A model generated the notes under the pieces. That model was not told the DNA's origin. It saw only the letters and a list, made by a program, of their open reading frames with translations, and searched no databases. A stretch of 33,600 nt of DNA from positions 1 through 33,600 of the forward strand of contig DATIYF010000028.1 of NCBI GenBank assembly GCA_035517775.1, read 5' to 3'. The stretch comes from DATIYF01 sp035517775 (lineage in GTDB: Bacteria; Acidobacteriota; Terriglobia; Terriglobales; Acidobacteriaceae). A program made the position numbers and the translations under genes. This document shows, one piece after another, positions 21,396 through 29,650 of this stretch (its first letter is position 1; each line of letters opens with the position of its first letter).

Positions 21396-24056
21396 CTACT
21401 CCGGCAACTTGTCTTCGCCGGTGATGGAGAATTGAGTCTCCGCCCCCGCCGCCGAGGTTCCCGGCTGCCCGCCGCCCACGCTCAAGCCGTAAGTTCCAGC
21501 CGCGACCAGGCGGTCGCCGGCCAGGTCCACCATGCTTAGGTCGCGTGGGCTCAATGTGAATTGCACATGCCGAGTTTCTCCCGCCGCAACGTGTATGCGG
21601 GTAAAAGCCCGCAGGGCGCGCAGCGGGGTTCCGGGGAGCTTGGGAAAAGTGAGGTAGATTTCTACCACCTCATCGCCATCCCGCTGGCCTGTGTTCTTGA
21701 CGTCCGCTTCTACGCCCAGCGGCTGGCCCGCATACAATTTATCCGCAGAAAGCTTCAGGCCGCTGTATTCGAACCTCGAGTAACTCAGCCCATAGCCAAA
21801 AGGATAGAGCGGCTGGCCTTCGAAATAGCGGTAGGTCCGGTTGGTCATGGCGTAGTCATCAAACGGCGGCAGTTGGTCCACGCTCTTGTAAAAAGTGACG
21901 GGCAGCCTGCCCCCGGGATTGTTGGCGCCGGCCAGCGTCTCGGCAATGGCCGTGCCCCCTTCTTCTCCCGAGTACCACGCGTCCAGAATCGCATTGGCGT
22001 TTTCATTGGCCCAGTTCACCGCCAGCGCGCTGCCGTTCATCAGCACGACCACCAGCGGCTTGCCCGTCTTCTTCATGGCTTCGATCAGGTCTTCCTCTTC
22101 TTTCGGCAAATCCAGGCTGGTGCGGTCGCCGCCTTTGAAGCCGGGCACCTCCACTTTCATTTCTTCGCCCTCCAGATCGGAAGTGATGCCGACCACGGCG
22201 ACCACTACATCCGCCTGCTTCGCATCGGAGACGGCCGCGCCAATGGGATCGGCAATCAACGGCAGCCAAACCAGCTCGGCTGCGAGGCCTCCCTCGCTGA
22301 ATTCCAGTTTGATTGAGTAACGGTGACCCTTGCGCAGTTCGACCGTAGTCAATTCCGGCTCAGGGTCGTGCAGGCGGGGATCATCCACAATCAATTTGCC
22401 GTCGAGCCAGAGCTGGTTTCGCGAGCCGATCACGCCGAGTTTGTAGCTGCCGCTTTCGGCGGGAGTCAAAAAGCCCGTCCAGCGCGCCGAAAAATTCTTT
22501 GCTCCCTCCGGAGGAGGAATCGCCGCCGCATCTTCGTGGCGCCTCTGCAAATCAACGTGGGGTTCCACGCGCGTGGCGAAAGGCGTCGCCTTGAAATCAC
22601 CGCCGGAGAAATATTCCGCGGTCAATCCCGGCTTGCCATCTGCGGCGGAAAGCACCGGCGTCGGGATCAGCTCTTCCTTTCGCAGAAAGTTCATTCCCGG
22701 CGTATAGGTCACCTGCGCGGAAGAAAATTGCTTCCTGATTCCTTCCAGCGCCGTGGTGGCATGGGAAGGCGTGCCGTGGTAATTGCCCTCCAGCACACGC
22801 ACCGACTCCGCCAGCGGCCCGACCACGGCAATCTTTTTCACGTCGGGGTGCAGAGGCAAAACTCCATCGTTTTTCAGCAGCACCATGGCTTCGCGGGCCG
22901 CCCTGAGCGCGAGTTGGCGATGGGCCGCGCTGTCAATTTCTGAGGCGGGTGTATTGGCGTACGGCACCATGGAAGGAGGGTCAAACATTCCCAGCTTGAA
23001 GCGGGCGATGAAAAGGCGGCGTAGAGCGGCGTCCATGTCTTTTTCCGGCAGAATGCCCTGCTTGACCGCGTCAATGAACTTCACATAGTCGGAGGTGCCG
23101 GTGGCCTTGGTGAAGAAATCGGCGCACTCATTGTCCATGCCGGCTTTCATGGAAACCGCGCCGGCTTCAGCCGGGCTGCGGGTAAAGTGATGGCCGGTGA
23201 AAATGTCCGAAACAGCATCGCAGTCGGAGACCACATAACCCTGGAAGTGCCAGGCGCCGCGCAATTGGTCTTTCAGCAGGAACGTGTTGGCGCAGGCCGG
23301 CTCACCGTTGACTCGATTGTAAGCACACATGATCGAGCCCGCCTTGCCTTCGACAATCGCGGCGCGAAAGGCGGCCAGATAGGTATCTTCCATGTCGTGC
23401 CTGGAAACCGGCACATCCACTTCATGGCGGGTGGGCTCCGGGCCGCTGTGCACGTCAAAATGCTTAGGAGTCGCGATCACGCGATAGTAGCGGGAATCAT
23501 CGCCTTGCATGCCGGTGACGAAGGCTACCCCCATGCGGGCAGTCAGGAACGGATCTTCGCCGTAGGTTTCCTGGCCACGGCCCCAGCGCGGATCCCGAAA
23601 AATGTTGATGTTGGGCGACCAGAAGTCCAGGCCTTCCATAATGTCGCGCCGCCCCGCCTGCACCGCCAGTTCGTGCTTGGCCCGCGCTTCGGTGCTGATC
23701 ACGACCGCCATATCGTGAATCAGGGGTGTATCAAAGGTTGCCGCCAAACCCATCGGCTCGGGGAAGACGGTCGCAATTCCCGCGTTGGCCACGCCGTGCA
23801 GGGCTTCGCTCCACCAGTCGTAGGCGGGGATCCCCAAGCGCGGAATCGCGCGCGACTGGTTGACCAGTTGCGACGCTTTTTCTTCCAGCGTCATGCGCGA
23901 AATCAGGTCATCGGCCCGCGCGCTGGCGGGCAACGCCGGGTTCAGATAGGCTGGAGCGCTGGAAGGCGCTGCGCTTTGGGCAAGCAGACTGGGCACGGCC
24001 AGCAGGAAAATGACCAGGATTCGAAGCATGCCGGCCTGGAAGCGGGAGTAAGGCAT
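21396..24056 (-). CDS. Secreted GH3 beta-glycosidase with PA14 insert
   Basis: An 886-residue glycoside hydrolase family 3 enzyme (beta-glucosidase or beta-xylosidase class), which removes terminal sugars from oligosaccharides. A signal peptide ends near residue 27. The TIM barrel (about 45-365) contains WWSEALHGVAN, KHF and GYVVSDCDAVSDI with D278 as the nucleophile. The alpha/beta sandwich domain starts near 385 and is split by a PA14 carbohydrate-binding domain (about 475-600). It resumes at 600-760, where LEGEE probably holds the acid/base Glu. A fibronectin-III-like domain closes the protein. The start at 24056 is preceded by AAGGAG; the frame's longer start at 24290 would place non-secretory sequence ahead of the signal peptide. 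It is divergent from a LacI-type regulator. The SDCDAV form is common in xylosidases, but the sugar is not certain. Confidence 0.93.
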   Translation of the reverse strand: MPYSRFQAGMLRILVIFLLAVPSLLAQSAAPSSAPAYLNPALPASARADDLISRMTLEEKASQLVNQSRAIPRLGIPAYDWWSEALHGVANAGIATVFPEPMGLAATFDTPLIHDMAVVISTEARAKHELAVQAGRRDIMEGLDFWSPNINIFRDPRWGRGQETYGEDPFLTARMGVAFVTGMQGDDSRYYRVIATPKHFDVHSGPEPTRHEVDVPVSRHDMEDTYLAAFRAAIVEGKAGSIMCAYNRVNGEPACANTFLLKDQLRGAWHFQGYVVSDCDAVSDIFTGHHFTRSPAEAGAVSMKAGMDNECADFFTKATGTSDYVKFIDAVKQGILPEKDMDAALRRLFIARFKLGMFDPPSMVPYANTPASEIDSAAHRQLALRAAREAMVLLKNDGVLPLHPDVKKIAVVGPLAESVRVLEGNYHGTPSHATTALEGIRKQFSSAQVTYTPGMNFLRKEELIPTPVLSAADGKPGLTAEYFSGGDFKATPFATRVEPHVDLQRRHEDAAAIPPPEGAKNFSARWTGFLTPAESGSYKLGVIGSRNQLWLDGKLIVDDPRLHDPEPELTTVELRKGHRYSIKLEFSEGGLAAELVWLPLIADPIGAAVSDAKQADVVVAVVGITSDLEGEEMKVEVPGFKGGDRTSLDLPKEEEDLIEAMKKTGKPLVVVLMNGSALAVNWANENANAILDAWYSGEEGGTAIAETLAGANNPGGRLPVTFYKSVDQLPPFDDYAMTNRTYRYFEGQPLYPFGYGLSYSRFEYSGLKLSADKLYAGQPLGVEADVKNTGQRDGDEVVEIYLTFPKLPGTPLRALRAFTRIHVAAGETRHVQFTLSPRDLSMVDLAGDRLVAAGTYGLSVGGGQPGTSAAGAETQFSITGEDKLPE

Positions 24057-24114
24057 CTTCAAACTTCTCCTTGCGGCGTAGATTGAATATGCTGCAATCG
24101 AAGGCGGGATGGAG

Positions 24115-24143
24115 TATATATCGTCAACGTACACGAAAGTCAA
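24115..24143 (-). promoter_or_regulatory. Promoter of the GH3 gene
   Basis: On the minus strand TTGACT (24138-24143) and TATATA (24115-24120) are exactly 17 bp apart, about 60 bp upstream of the GH3 start at 24056. The spacer contains the LacI-type dyad described separately. This is a close match to sigma-70-type promoters. Confidence 0.7.
24121..24136. promoter_or_regulatory. LacI-type operator in the GH3 promoter spacer
   Basis: TCGTGTACGTTGACGA (minus strand) is a 16-bp dyad with 12 symmetric positions and the central CG typical of LacI-family operators. It lies between -35 and -10, where a bound repressor would block RNA polymerase. It matches the operator-like dyad at 25618-25633 at 10 of 16 positions, including the half-site ACGTTnACG. 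The regulator gene is adjacent. The rest of 24144-24422 shows no gene, and I could not identify a clear promoter for the regulator. Confidence 0.65.
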
Positions 24144-24422
24144 AGATAATGGCTGGCCGGCGACAACCGTGGGTGGAATCACAGACGGCTGAGCCCGCTG
24201 GAACACCAAAGAACGAAAGCGCCGGGATAACTGGTTCCTGTTGATGAGTGTTTTGCTGCAGGGGGCATTGGAAACCAGAAGCGAGGTCATGCCCGGTCGA
24301 GTCAGAAGAATGTGTTTTTCGAGTTGGGCTGGCTAATTCGGGAAAAATCCTCTAAAGTACCCGGAACCTAGGGGAGTTGGATGCAGCGCATTGCCCGGCG
24401 CCGCGACCGAAGGTAAGGGCGC

Positions 24423-25532
24423 ATGAAAAAACAAAGGCGCGGTATCCATCTGATCGCGCATCTGGCCGATGTTTCTATCGGAACCGTGGATCGTGCTCTG
24501 CACGGCCGCGATGGCATCAACGAAGCTACGCGCGCGCGAATTCTCAAGATCGCGCAACAGATCGGCTACACCCCGAACCTGGCCGCCCGGGCTTTATCCG
24601 TAGGCCGTGCCGACCTCAAAATCGGGGTCTGCGTGCCGCGCGAGATTCGGCTCTTTTACGACGAACTGTGGAGCGGCATTCTCGACGAAGCCCAGCGCGT
24701 CGCGCAGCTGGGAATTCACTTCCTGCACCGCCCGGTGCACGCGCTCGGCGACCAGGATACGCAGGCGTTTACCGAACTGGTAGCCGGCGGAGTGGCCGGA
24801 ATTATCCTCACCGCCGGGACCCCCGATGCTCTTAAGCCATTGATAGACAAGGCGGAAGACGGCGGAATTCGCGTCGTCTGCGTTTCCACCGATTCGCCCC
24901 AGAGCCGCCGCTCCAGCATCGTTTGCGTCGAGCCCTGGCTCAATGGCCACCTGGCTGGCGAACTCATGGGGAAGTTCGTCCCCCCGGGTTCGAGCGTGGC
25001 GGTAGTTGCCGGCATGCTCCGCACCGAAGATCACCACAAGAAGACCGATGGGTTTTCCGCCGCCTTCCCGCAGTTCTGTGCGGGAGGAAGGGTAGTAGAC
25101 GTTATCGAGGGGCACGAAGACGAAGACGAGAGCTTTCAGAAAACTTTCGAGCTGCTCCATCGTTTCCCGGCATTGGCCGGACTCTATGTAAACACGGTCA
25201 ACTGCCTGCCCGTGTGCCGTGCTCTCGGCGCCCGGGGACTGATTGGCAAAGTTAAGCTGATCACGACCGATTTGTTCGCAGAGATGGAACCCTACTTCAA
25301 GAAGGGAACCATCGCTGCATCTATCTATCAGCAGCCTCACCGGCAGGGTCAATTGGCGGTGCGCCTGCTGGCCGATAATCTCGTGCACAAAGTACCCCTT
25401 CCTTCTCCTGTGCACCTCACGCCGGCCGTAGTTATGTCTTCGAATCTGCACCTTTTCCGGGAGATAAAACTGGGGACGCCGAAGCTGGATGAGTCGGCTT
25501 TCCTCTCCCCGGTTGCCGCCAGCCACGACTAG
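24423..25532 (+). CDS. LacI-family transcriptional regulator
   Basis: A 369-residue sugar-responsive repressor. The N-terminal LacI helix-turn-helix occupies about residues 8-55 (IHLIAHLADVSIGTVDRALH, then INEATRARILKIAQQIGYTP and the hinge-like NLAARALSVGR). Residues from about 65 to 345 form the periplasmic-binding-protein-like ligand domain, with GVAGIILTAGTP, VCVSTDSPQS, GLYVNTVNCLPVC and TDLFAEMEPYFKKGTIAASIYQQP where the sugar pocket lies. Length is normal for the family. It is transcribed away from the GH3 gene and towards the second TonB receptor. Dyads with a central CG in both promoters make these two genes its likely targets. A start-side ribosome site (AAGG) is present. The effector is probably a product of the GH3 enzyme; that is inference. 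Confidence 0.93.
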   Translation: MKKQRRGIHLIAHLADVSIGTVDRALHGRDGINEATRARILKIAQQIGYTPNLAARALSVGRADLKIGVCVPREIRLFYDELWSGILDEAQRVAQLGIHFLHRPVHALGDQDTQAFTELVAGGVAGIILTAGTPDALKPLIDKAEDGGIRVVCVSTDSPQSRRSSIVCVEPWLNGHLAGELMGKFVPPGSSVAVVAGMLRTEDHHKKTDGFSAAFPQFCAGGRVVDVIEGHEDEDESFQKTFELLHRFPALAGLYVNTVNCLPVCRALGARGLIGKVKLITTDLFAEMEPYFKKGTIAASIYQQPHRQGQLAVRLLADNLVHKVPLPSPVHLTPAVVMSSNLHLFREIKLGTPKLDESAFLSPVAASHD

Positions 25533-25582
25533 CCGGTCCTGCCGCGAGAATCCATCGGGGAAATAAAGCCCTGAAAATTTGC

Positions 25583-25612
25583 TTGACAAGCCATGTTGAA
25601 ACTGAGTACTTT
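25583..25612 (+). promoter_or_regulatory. Promoter of the second TonB-receptor gene
   Basis: TTGACA (25583-25588, consensus) and TACTTT (25607-25612) are 18 bp apart on the plus strand, 50 bp after the regulator's stop. Transcription would start at about 25619, inside the operator-like dyad, and run through a leader of about 300 nt to the receptor ATG. Confidence 0.65.
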
Positions 25613-25617
25613 CTCGC

Positions 25618-25633
25618 CCGGTAACGTTAACGG
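25618..25633. promoter_or_regulatory. LacI-type operator at the TonB-receptor start site
   Basis: CCGGTAACGTTAACGG is symmetric at 14 of 16 positions around a central CG, with core TAACGTTA. It covers the predicted transcription start, a classic repressing position. It shares ACGTTnACG with the dyad in the GH3 promoter. The LacI-type gene ends 85 bp upstream. Confidence 0.7.
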
Positions 25634-25920
25634 CCAACTGCTCAGTGGGGGAGCATACCAGACGGGCCGGGGTGACGTGGCGGTAACCAGCCACCCAGAC
25701 AGGGAACCAAGGGTAGTAGGTCGGTTCCGGCCGAAATGCGGGGCCCGGTGAACTCAGGGCGCCGGCAGTGGGGATCGCCGAACCCAGGTCGAAGTTTCTT
25801 GGCGTGTTAAGAATATCGTTTTTGTAAAGGCATTCTTCGAATGAAGCACTGCGCGGGCAAGGCACAGCAGCCCGCCAGTTGGGGCAACGTCCATAAAGTT
25901 GGAAATCGTGGAGGGTGACC
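25634..25920 (+). other. Long untranslated leader of the TonB-receptor gene
   Basis: About 290 bases with no convincing gene lie between the predicted transcription start and the receptor ATG. Short inverted repeats are visible, such as CATTC-TTC-GAATG near 25830-25845. I recognise no known riboswitch core. It ends in GGAGG (25910-25914), a strong ribosome site. Confidence 0.4.
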
Positions 25921-28900
25921 ATGACATCTCTCGCGTGCTTGCATGTACGGGGCCGGATTCGCGCTATCAGCCTTCGCCGGCTGGCCGTTTTGAGCGCACT
26001 CCTGCTGGGCTTTTCAGTCCCTGTTCTGGCCCAGGAAGCCACCATCGTCGGAACCGTTACCGATCCCTCGGGCTCGGTCATTCCGAAGGTCAACATCACC
26101 ATTACGAATAGCGATACGGGGCAGAACCGCACCGTCGCGACCAATGAAGCCGGCCAATACGTGGCCCCCGATCTGCACATCGGCCACTACTCGGTGCGGG
26201 CTGAGGTTTCTGGCTTCAAGTCGGCCGAGCAAAAGGGCATTGTGCTCAACGTGGGCGATCGCGCCCGCGTTGACTTTCAAATGCAGATCGGAACTGCGCA
26301 GGAAAGCGTGACGGTAGAAGCCAACGCCGTAAAGGTGCAATCCGATTCCGGCGAGGTCAGCAGCGTCATCACCGGCCAGCAGATCAGCCAGCTGGCGACC
26401 AACGGACGCAGCGTTTTCGACCTCGAGGCCTTGACGCCCGGCGCTTCCAGCGTTCAAGCGGACTTCCAGGTTCCCACCTCCGCCGGCGGCGATTTCAATG
26501 TCAGCTTTAACGGCCAGCGCGTGAGCCACAATCTTTGGCTGATTGATGGCGGCGAAGCGGCCGATCGCGGGGGTGGCGGCGGGGCCGATGTTCTCCCCTC
26601 CATGGATGCCATTGCTGAGTTCCGTACCATGACTTCCAACTACAGCGCGGAATACGGCTTGTCTTCGGCCGGCACCATGACCATGGTGATCAAGTCCGGT
26701 ACCAAGCAACTGCACGCCACCGCGTTCTATTTCGGACGCAATGACGCCCTCGATGCCCGCAACTACTTCAATCCCGCGCCAAACAAGGTAGCCGAACTGC
26801 GCTTCAACGATTGGGGCTTTAATGTCGGCGGGCCGGTCGAGTTCAAGCCCAGCAGCAACCCCAAAACTTTCTTCTTCTACAACATGGAATGGCGGCGCTT
26901 TGTTCAGGGTGGCCTGTTCAACGTAACTTCCCCTCTGGCCAGCATGTATCCGGATGCGGGCGGCGCCGGCACGGGGGTCGTGCTGCCAGGCACCCTGGGA
27001 AACGGTAACGCACTTCAGGTAGTGGTGCCGGCCAATATCGCGAGCCTGGATACTGCCTGTTCGGGAGCTGTGCAAGCGACGCTCATACCCGGATCGTCAT
27101 TCCCCAACAACACCATCCCTTCTTGCGCCGTCAGTGCCAATGCTTCGGCCCTGCTCGCGGCCGGCATCTTCCCCAAGCCCACCAGCGGATGGCAATTCAT
27201 CGGCGGCAATAACTCGCCCACCACCGGCAAAGAGGAAATTGCCCGCATTGACCACCAGTTCAACGATAAGTTCTCCGTCTTCGGGCACTGGATTTCCGAC
27301 CAGGCGCTGCAGACCTACGGAACCACCCAGTGGAGCAGCGACAATGTTCCGACGGTCTTCAACACCTTCGGCAACCCTTCCTACAGCGCGGTTGTGCACG
27401 CGACCTACATGATTCGCCCCAATTTGCTGAATGAGGTCGCATTTAACTATGACGGCAACCGCATTCACATCCTGCCCCTGGGTGTTTATCAGGCGCCCCA
27501 GGACTTCACCTTCAATCGCATCTTCACCGGCGACAACGTTGCGAATCGCATTCCTGACGTTTTCCTGACGGGCAGCACCAACGCTAAGTACAGCGTCAAT
27601 TGGCTGCCCTGGAACAACACCGCCGACGACTATCAGATTCGCGACGATGTTTCCTGGACCAAGGGGTCGCACCAGTTCAAGTTTGGATTTGGCTGGGCGC
27701 TCTACAAGAAGGTTCAGGACTACTTCGCCGAGACCCAGGGCGGTTTCACCTTCGATGGCTCGGCCACCAGCCCGGCGGGATGCGTGGGATCTCAGACCTC
27801 CACCTGCGGACTGGATTACGCCGATTTCATCCTGGGGGATTCACAGAAATATACCGAGAACGCCTACAAGGGCACGGGGCACTGGAACGCCTTATCCCCC
27901 GATGCCTACATTCAGGACAACTGGCGCGCAACTCATCGCCTGACCCTCAACCTGGGTCTGCGGTGGGATGGAATCCCGCATACCTACGAAGCCAACCAGA
28001 GCAGCGCCAACTTCTATCCCGGACTCTACAACGCGGCCAATGCTCCTTTGTGGGCGAATGCCAGTGACACCCAGATTTCGGCTTCCAGTCCCGGTCTCGG
28101 CCCCAGTCCCATCGCTTCGTTGCAGGGCTATCAGTTCTACCTGAACGGAATGGGTGTGGGCGGCAAGAATGGGCTTCCCAAGGGACTGGTGGACGATCAA
28201 TGGCTCAACTTCGGTCCTCGGATCGGCTTCGCGTACGATCTGACCGGAAGCGGCAAAACCATCCTTCGCGGCGGCTATGGCCTCATGTACGAGCGCATTC
28301 AAGGGAATGACATGTACAACGGGGCCACCAATCCACCCTTCGGCTACAGCTTGAACGAGAACAACGTTCTGTTCTCCGATCCCCACGTCACCTGGGCCGG
28401 TGGAACCATTTCGGTGCCGATCGTGCCCGCCGGCGTGGTTGGAATCAACAAGAATTACCCGCCGCCGAGGGTTTCCCAGTACAGCGCAGGTGTGCAGCAG
28501 GCAATCGGAGCCAACACCGTGCTCTCGGTTTCTTACGTAGGCAACGTGGGCCGGCACCAGAGCTATTGGGATGAGATCAACCTGCCGCCCGCGGATCAAC
28601 TGGCCTGCCTGCAGGCAAATAATACGACCGACGTCGCCACCTACTGTTCGGGCGGTGTGCAGCCGGCCTTCAACGGCCTGCTCACCTACCCCGGCTACAA
28701 CTCAATCAAGCAGGCCTTCAATGGGGCGGATTCGCACTACAACTCACTGCAGGCCGAGTTGCGGGGAAGGGTGGCTCGCAACCTCACGGTGCAGGCAGCT
28801 TATACGCTTTCCCGTTCCATTGATCCCAGCACGGGCAGCAGTGGCAACGGCTGGGACCTGGACTGGATTGACAATCCCTACGTCGGCTGGCAGTACGATA

Positions 28901-29472
28901 ACGGCCCCTCAACCCTGGATCGCACCAATATTGCCTTCGTGAACTTTGTCTATGACATTCCGCTGCTCAGGAACAGTTCGAACCGGTTCCTGAGAACCAC
29001 CGTTGGCGGATGGCAGCTTTCCGGCATCGTGGACATGGTTTCGGGCACGCCGCTCCGGATCACGCTGAACGGGCACAACGTCGCCAGCATCTTTCCCGGC
29101 GGCGACGTAGGCAACTTCCCGGATTTGAACGGGAGCATTTCCTACCCGCAAAACGTGAACGAGTGGTTCAATACCTCGGTCTTCTCGCTTCCCGCGCAAG
29201 GCACCTGGGGCAACATGCCTGCGCAATCGGTCCGCGGACCGGGGCGCGACAACTGGAACCTCTCACTCTTCAAGAGCTTCGTGATCAGTGAGAACCGGGG
29301 CAGCCGGGTGGAATTCCGGGCGGAAAGTTTCAACACCTGGAACCACACCCAGTTCGGCGGAGCCGGCCAGAATGGCGGCGTGAGCGCGAACTTCGGCGCC
29401 AGCAACTTTGGCGCCATCACCAATGCCGCCGATCCCAGAGTGTTCCAGCTGGGAGCGAAGATCATCTTCTGA
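25921..29472 (+). CDS. Oar-like TonB-dependent outer-membrane receptor
   Basis: A 1,183-residue receptor of the same family as the one at 9315, but clearly divergent from it. The signal peptide ends near residue 38 (SVPVLAQ). A carboxypeptidase-regulatory-like domain spans about 40-125 (ATIVGTVTDPSGSVIPKVNI onward). The plug has QISQLATNGRSVFDLE, LWLIDGGEAADRGGGGG, DAIAEFRTMTSNYSAEYG and VIKSGT. The barrel ends in FRAESFNTWNHTQFGG and GAKIIF. The ATG at 25921 is chosen because GGAGG sits 6 bp before it; a GTG two codons earlier would overlap that region. It lies behind a LacI-type regulator and near a GH3 glycosidase, so a sugar oligomer is the probable cargo. A strong terminator follows. Family call secure; cargo inferred. 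Confidence 0.93.
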   Translation: MTSLACLHVRGRIRAISLRRLAVLSALLLGFSVPVLAQEATIVGTVTDPSGSVIPKVNITITNSDTGQNRTVATNEAGQYVAPDLHIGHYSVRAEVSGFKSAEQKGIVLNVGDRARVDFQMQIGTAQESVTVEANAVKVQSDSGEVSSVITGQQISQLATNGRSVFDLEALTPGASSVQADFQVPTSAGGDFNVSFNGQRVSHNLWLIDGGEAADRGGGGGADVLPSMDAIAEFRTMTSNYSAEYGLSSAGTMTMVIKSGTKQLHATAFYFGRNDALDARNYFNPAPNKVAELRFNDWGFNVGGPVEFKPSSNPKTFFFYNMEWRRFVQGGLFNVTSPLASMYPDAGGAGTGVVLPGTLGNGNALQVVVPANIASLDTACSGAVQATLIPGSSFPNNTIPSCAVSANASALLAAGIFPKPTSGWQFIGGNNSPTTGKEEIARIDHQFNDKFSVFGHWISDQALQTYGTTQWSSDNVPTVFNTFGNPSYSAVVHATYMIRPNLLNEVAFNYDGNRIHILPLGVYQAPQDFTFNRIFTGDNVANRIPDVFLTGSTNAKYSVNWLPWNNTADDYQIRDDVSWTKGSHQFKFGFGWALYKKVQDYFAETQGGFTFDGSATSPAGCVGSQTSTCGLDYADFILGDSQKYTENAYKGTGHWNALSPDAYIQDNWRATHRLTLNLGLRWDGIPHTYEANQSSANFYPGLYNAANAPLWANASDTQISASSPGLGPSPIASLQGYQFYLNGMGVGGKNGLPKGLVDDQWLNFGPRIGFAYDLTGSGKTILRGGYGLMYERIQGNDMYNGATNPPFGYSLNENNVLFSDPHVTWAGGTISVPIVPAGVVGINKNYPPPRVSQYSAGVQQAIGANTVLSVSYVGNVGRHQSYWDEINLPPADQLACLQANNTTDVATYCSGGVQPAFNGLLTYPGYNSIKQAFNGADSHYNSLQAELRGRVARNLTVQAAYTLSRSIDPSTGSSGNGWDLDWIDNPYVGWQYDNGPSTLDRTNIAFVNFVYDIPLLRNSSNRFLRTTVGGWQLSGIVDMVSGTPLRITLNGHNVASIFPGGDVGNFPDLNGSISYPQNVNEWFNTSVFSLPAQGTWGNMPAQSVRGPGRDNWNLSLFKSFVISENRGSRVEFRAESFNTWNHTQFGGAGQNGGVSANFGASNFGAITNAADPRVFQLGAKIIF

Positions 29473-29498
29473 GCTACGAACTTTGTACGTTGCCCTTG

Positions 29499-29530
29499 GC
29501 CCCGCTCGCTCGCGAGCGGGGCTTTTTCTT
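29499..29530 (+). terminator. Strong rho-independent terminator after the TonB receptor
   Basis: GCCCCGCTCGC and GCGAGCGGGGC form an 11-bp stem with a 2-nt centre (29499-29522), followed directly by TTTTTCTT. It lies 27 bp after the receptor stop. It is the only hairpin in the window with a proper T-tract. A further 8-bp GC stem, GCCTCCGG/CCGGAGGC, lies at 29554-29576 in the same gap. Confidence 0.9.
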
Positions 29531-29598
29531 GACTGCAGCGCCCGGGCTTGGGCGCCTCCGGGTCGCCGCCGGAGGCAACGTTGCTTCGCGCCCGCGGC

Positions 29599-29624
29599 TT
29601 GACTATTCTGAGTTCTCTCAGAAT
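29599..29624 (+). promoter_or_regulatory. TTGACT box fused to a perfect dyad upstream of the TPR gene
   Basis: TTGACT (29599-29604) is followed at once by ATTCTGAG-TTCT-CTCAGAAT (29605-29624), a perfect 8-bp inverted repeat with a 4-nt centre. The TPR gene starts at 29651. If TTGACT is a -35 box, the dyad fills the spacer, as a repressor or activator site would. The matching -10 (AATGCA region) is poor, so the promoter itself is uncertain. Confidence 0.45.
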
Positions 29625-29650
29625 GCATTCTTGATTCGCAGCTCTCGTGC

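Noticed and set aside
24057..24290. A longer GH3 start 78 codons upstream
   Set aside because: It would place non-secretory residues ahead of an obvious signal peptide and would translate through the promoter and operator. AAGGAG supports the start at 24056.
24594..26180. A 528-codon minus-strand frame across the LacI gene and the receptor leader
   Set aside because: It is composed of the antisense of two genes and the operator region, with no domain or ribosome site.
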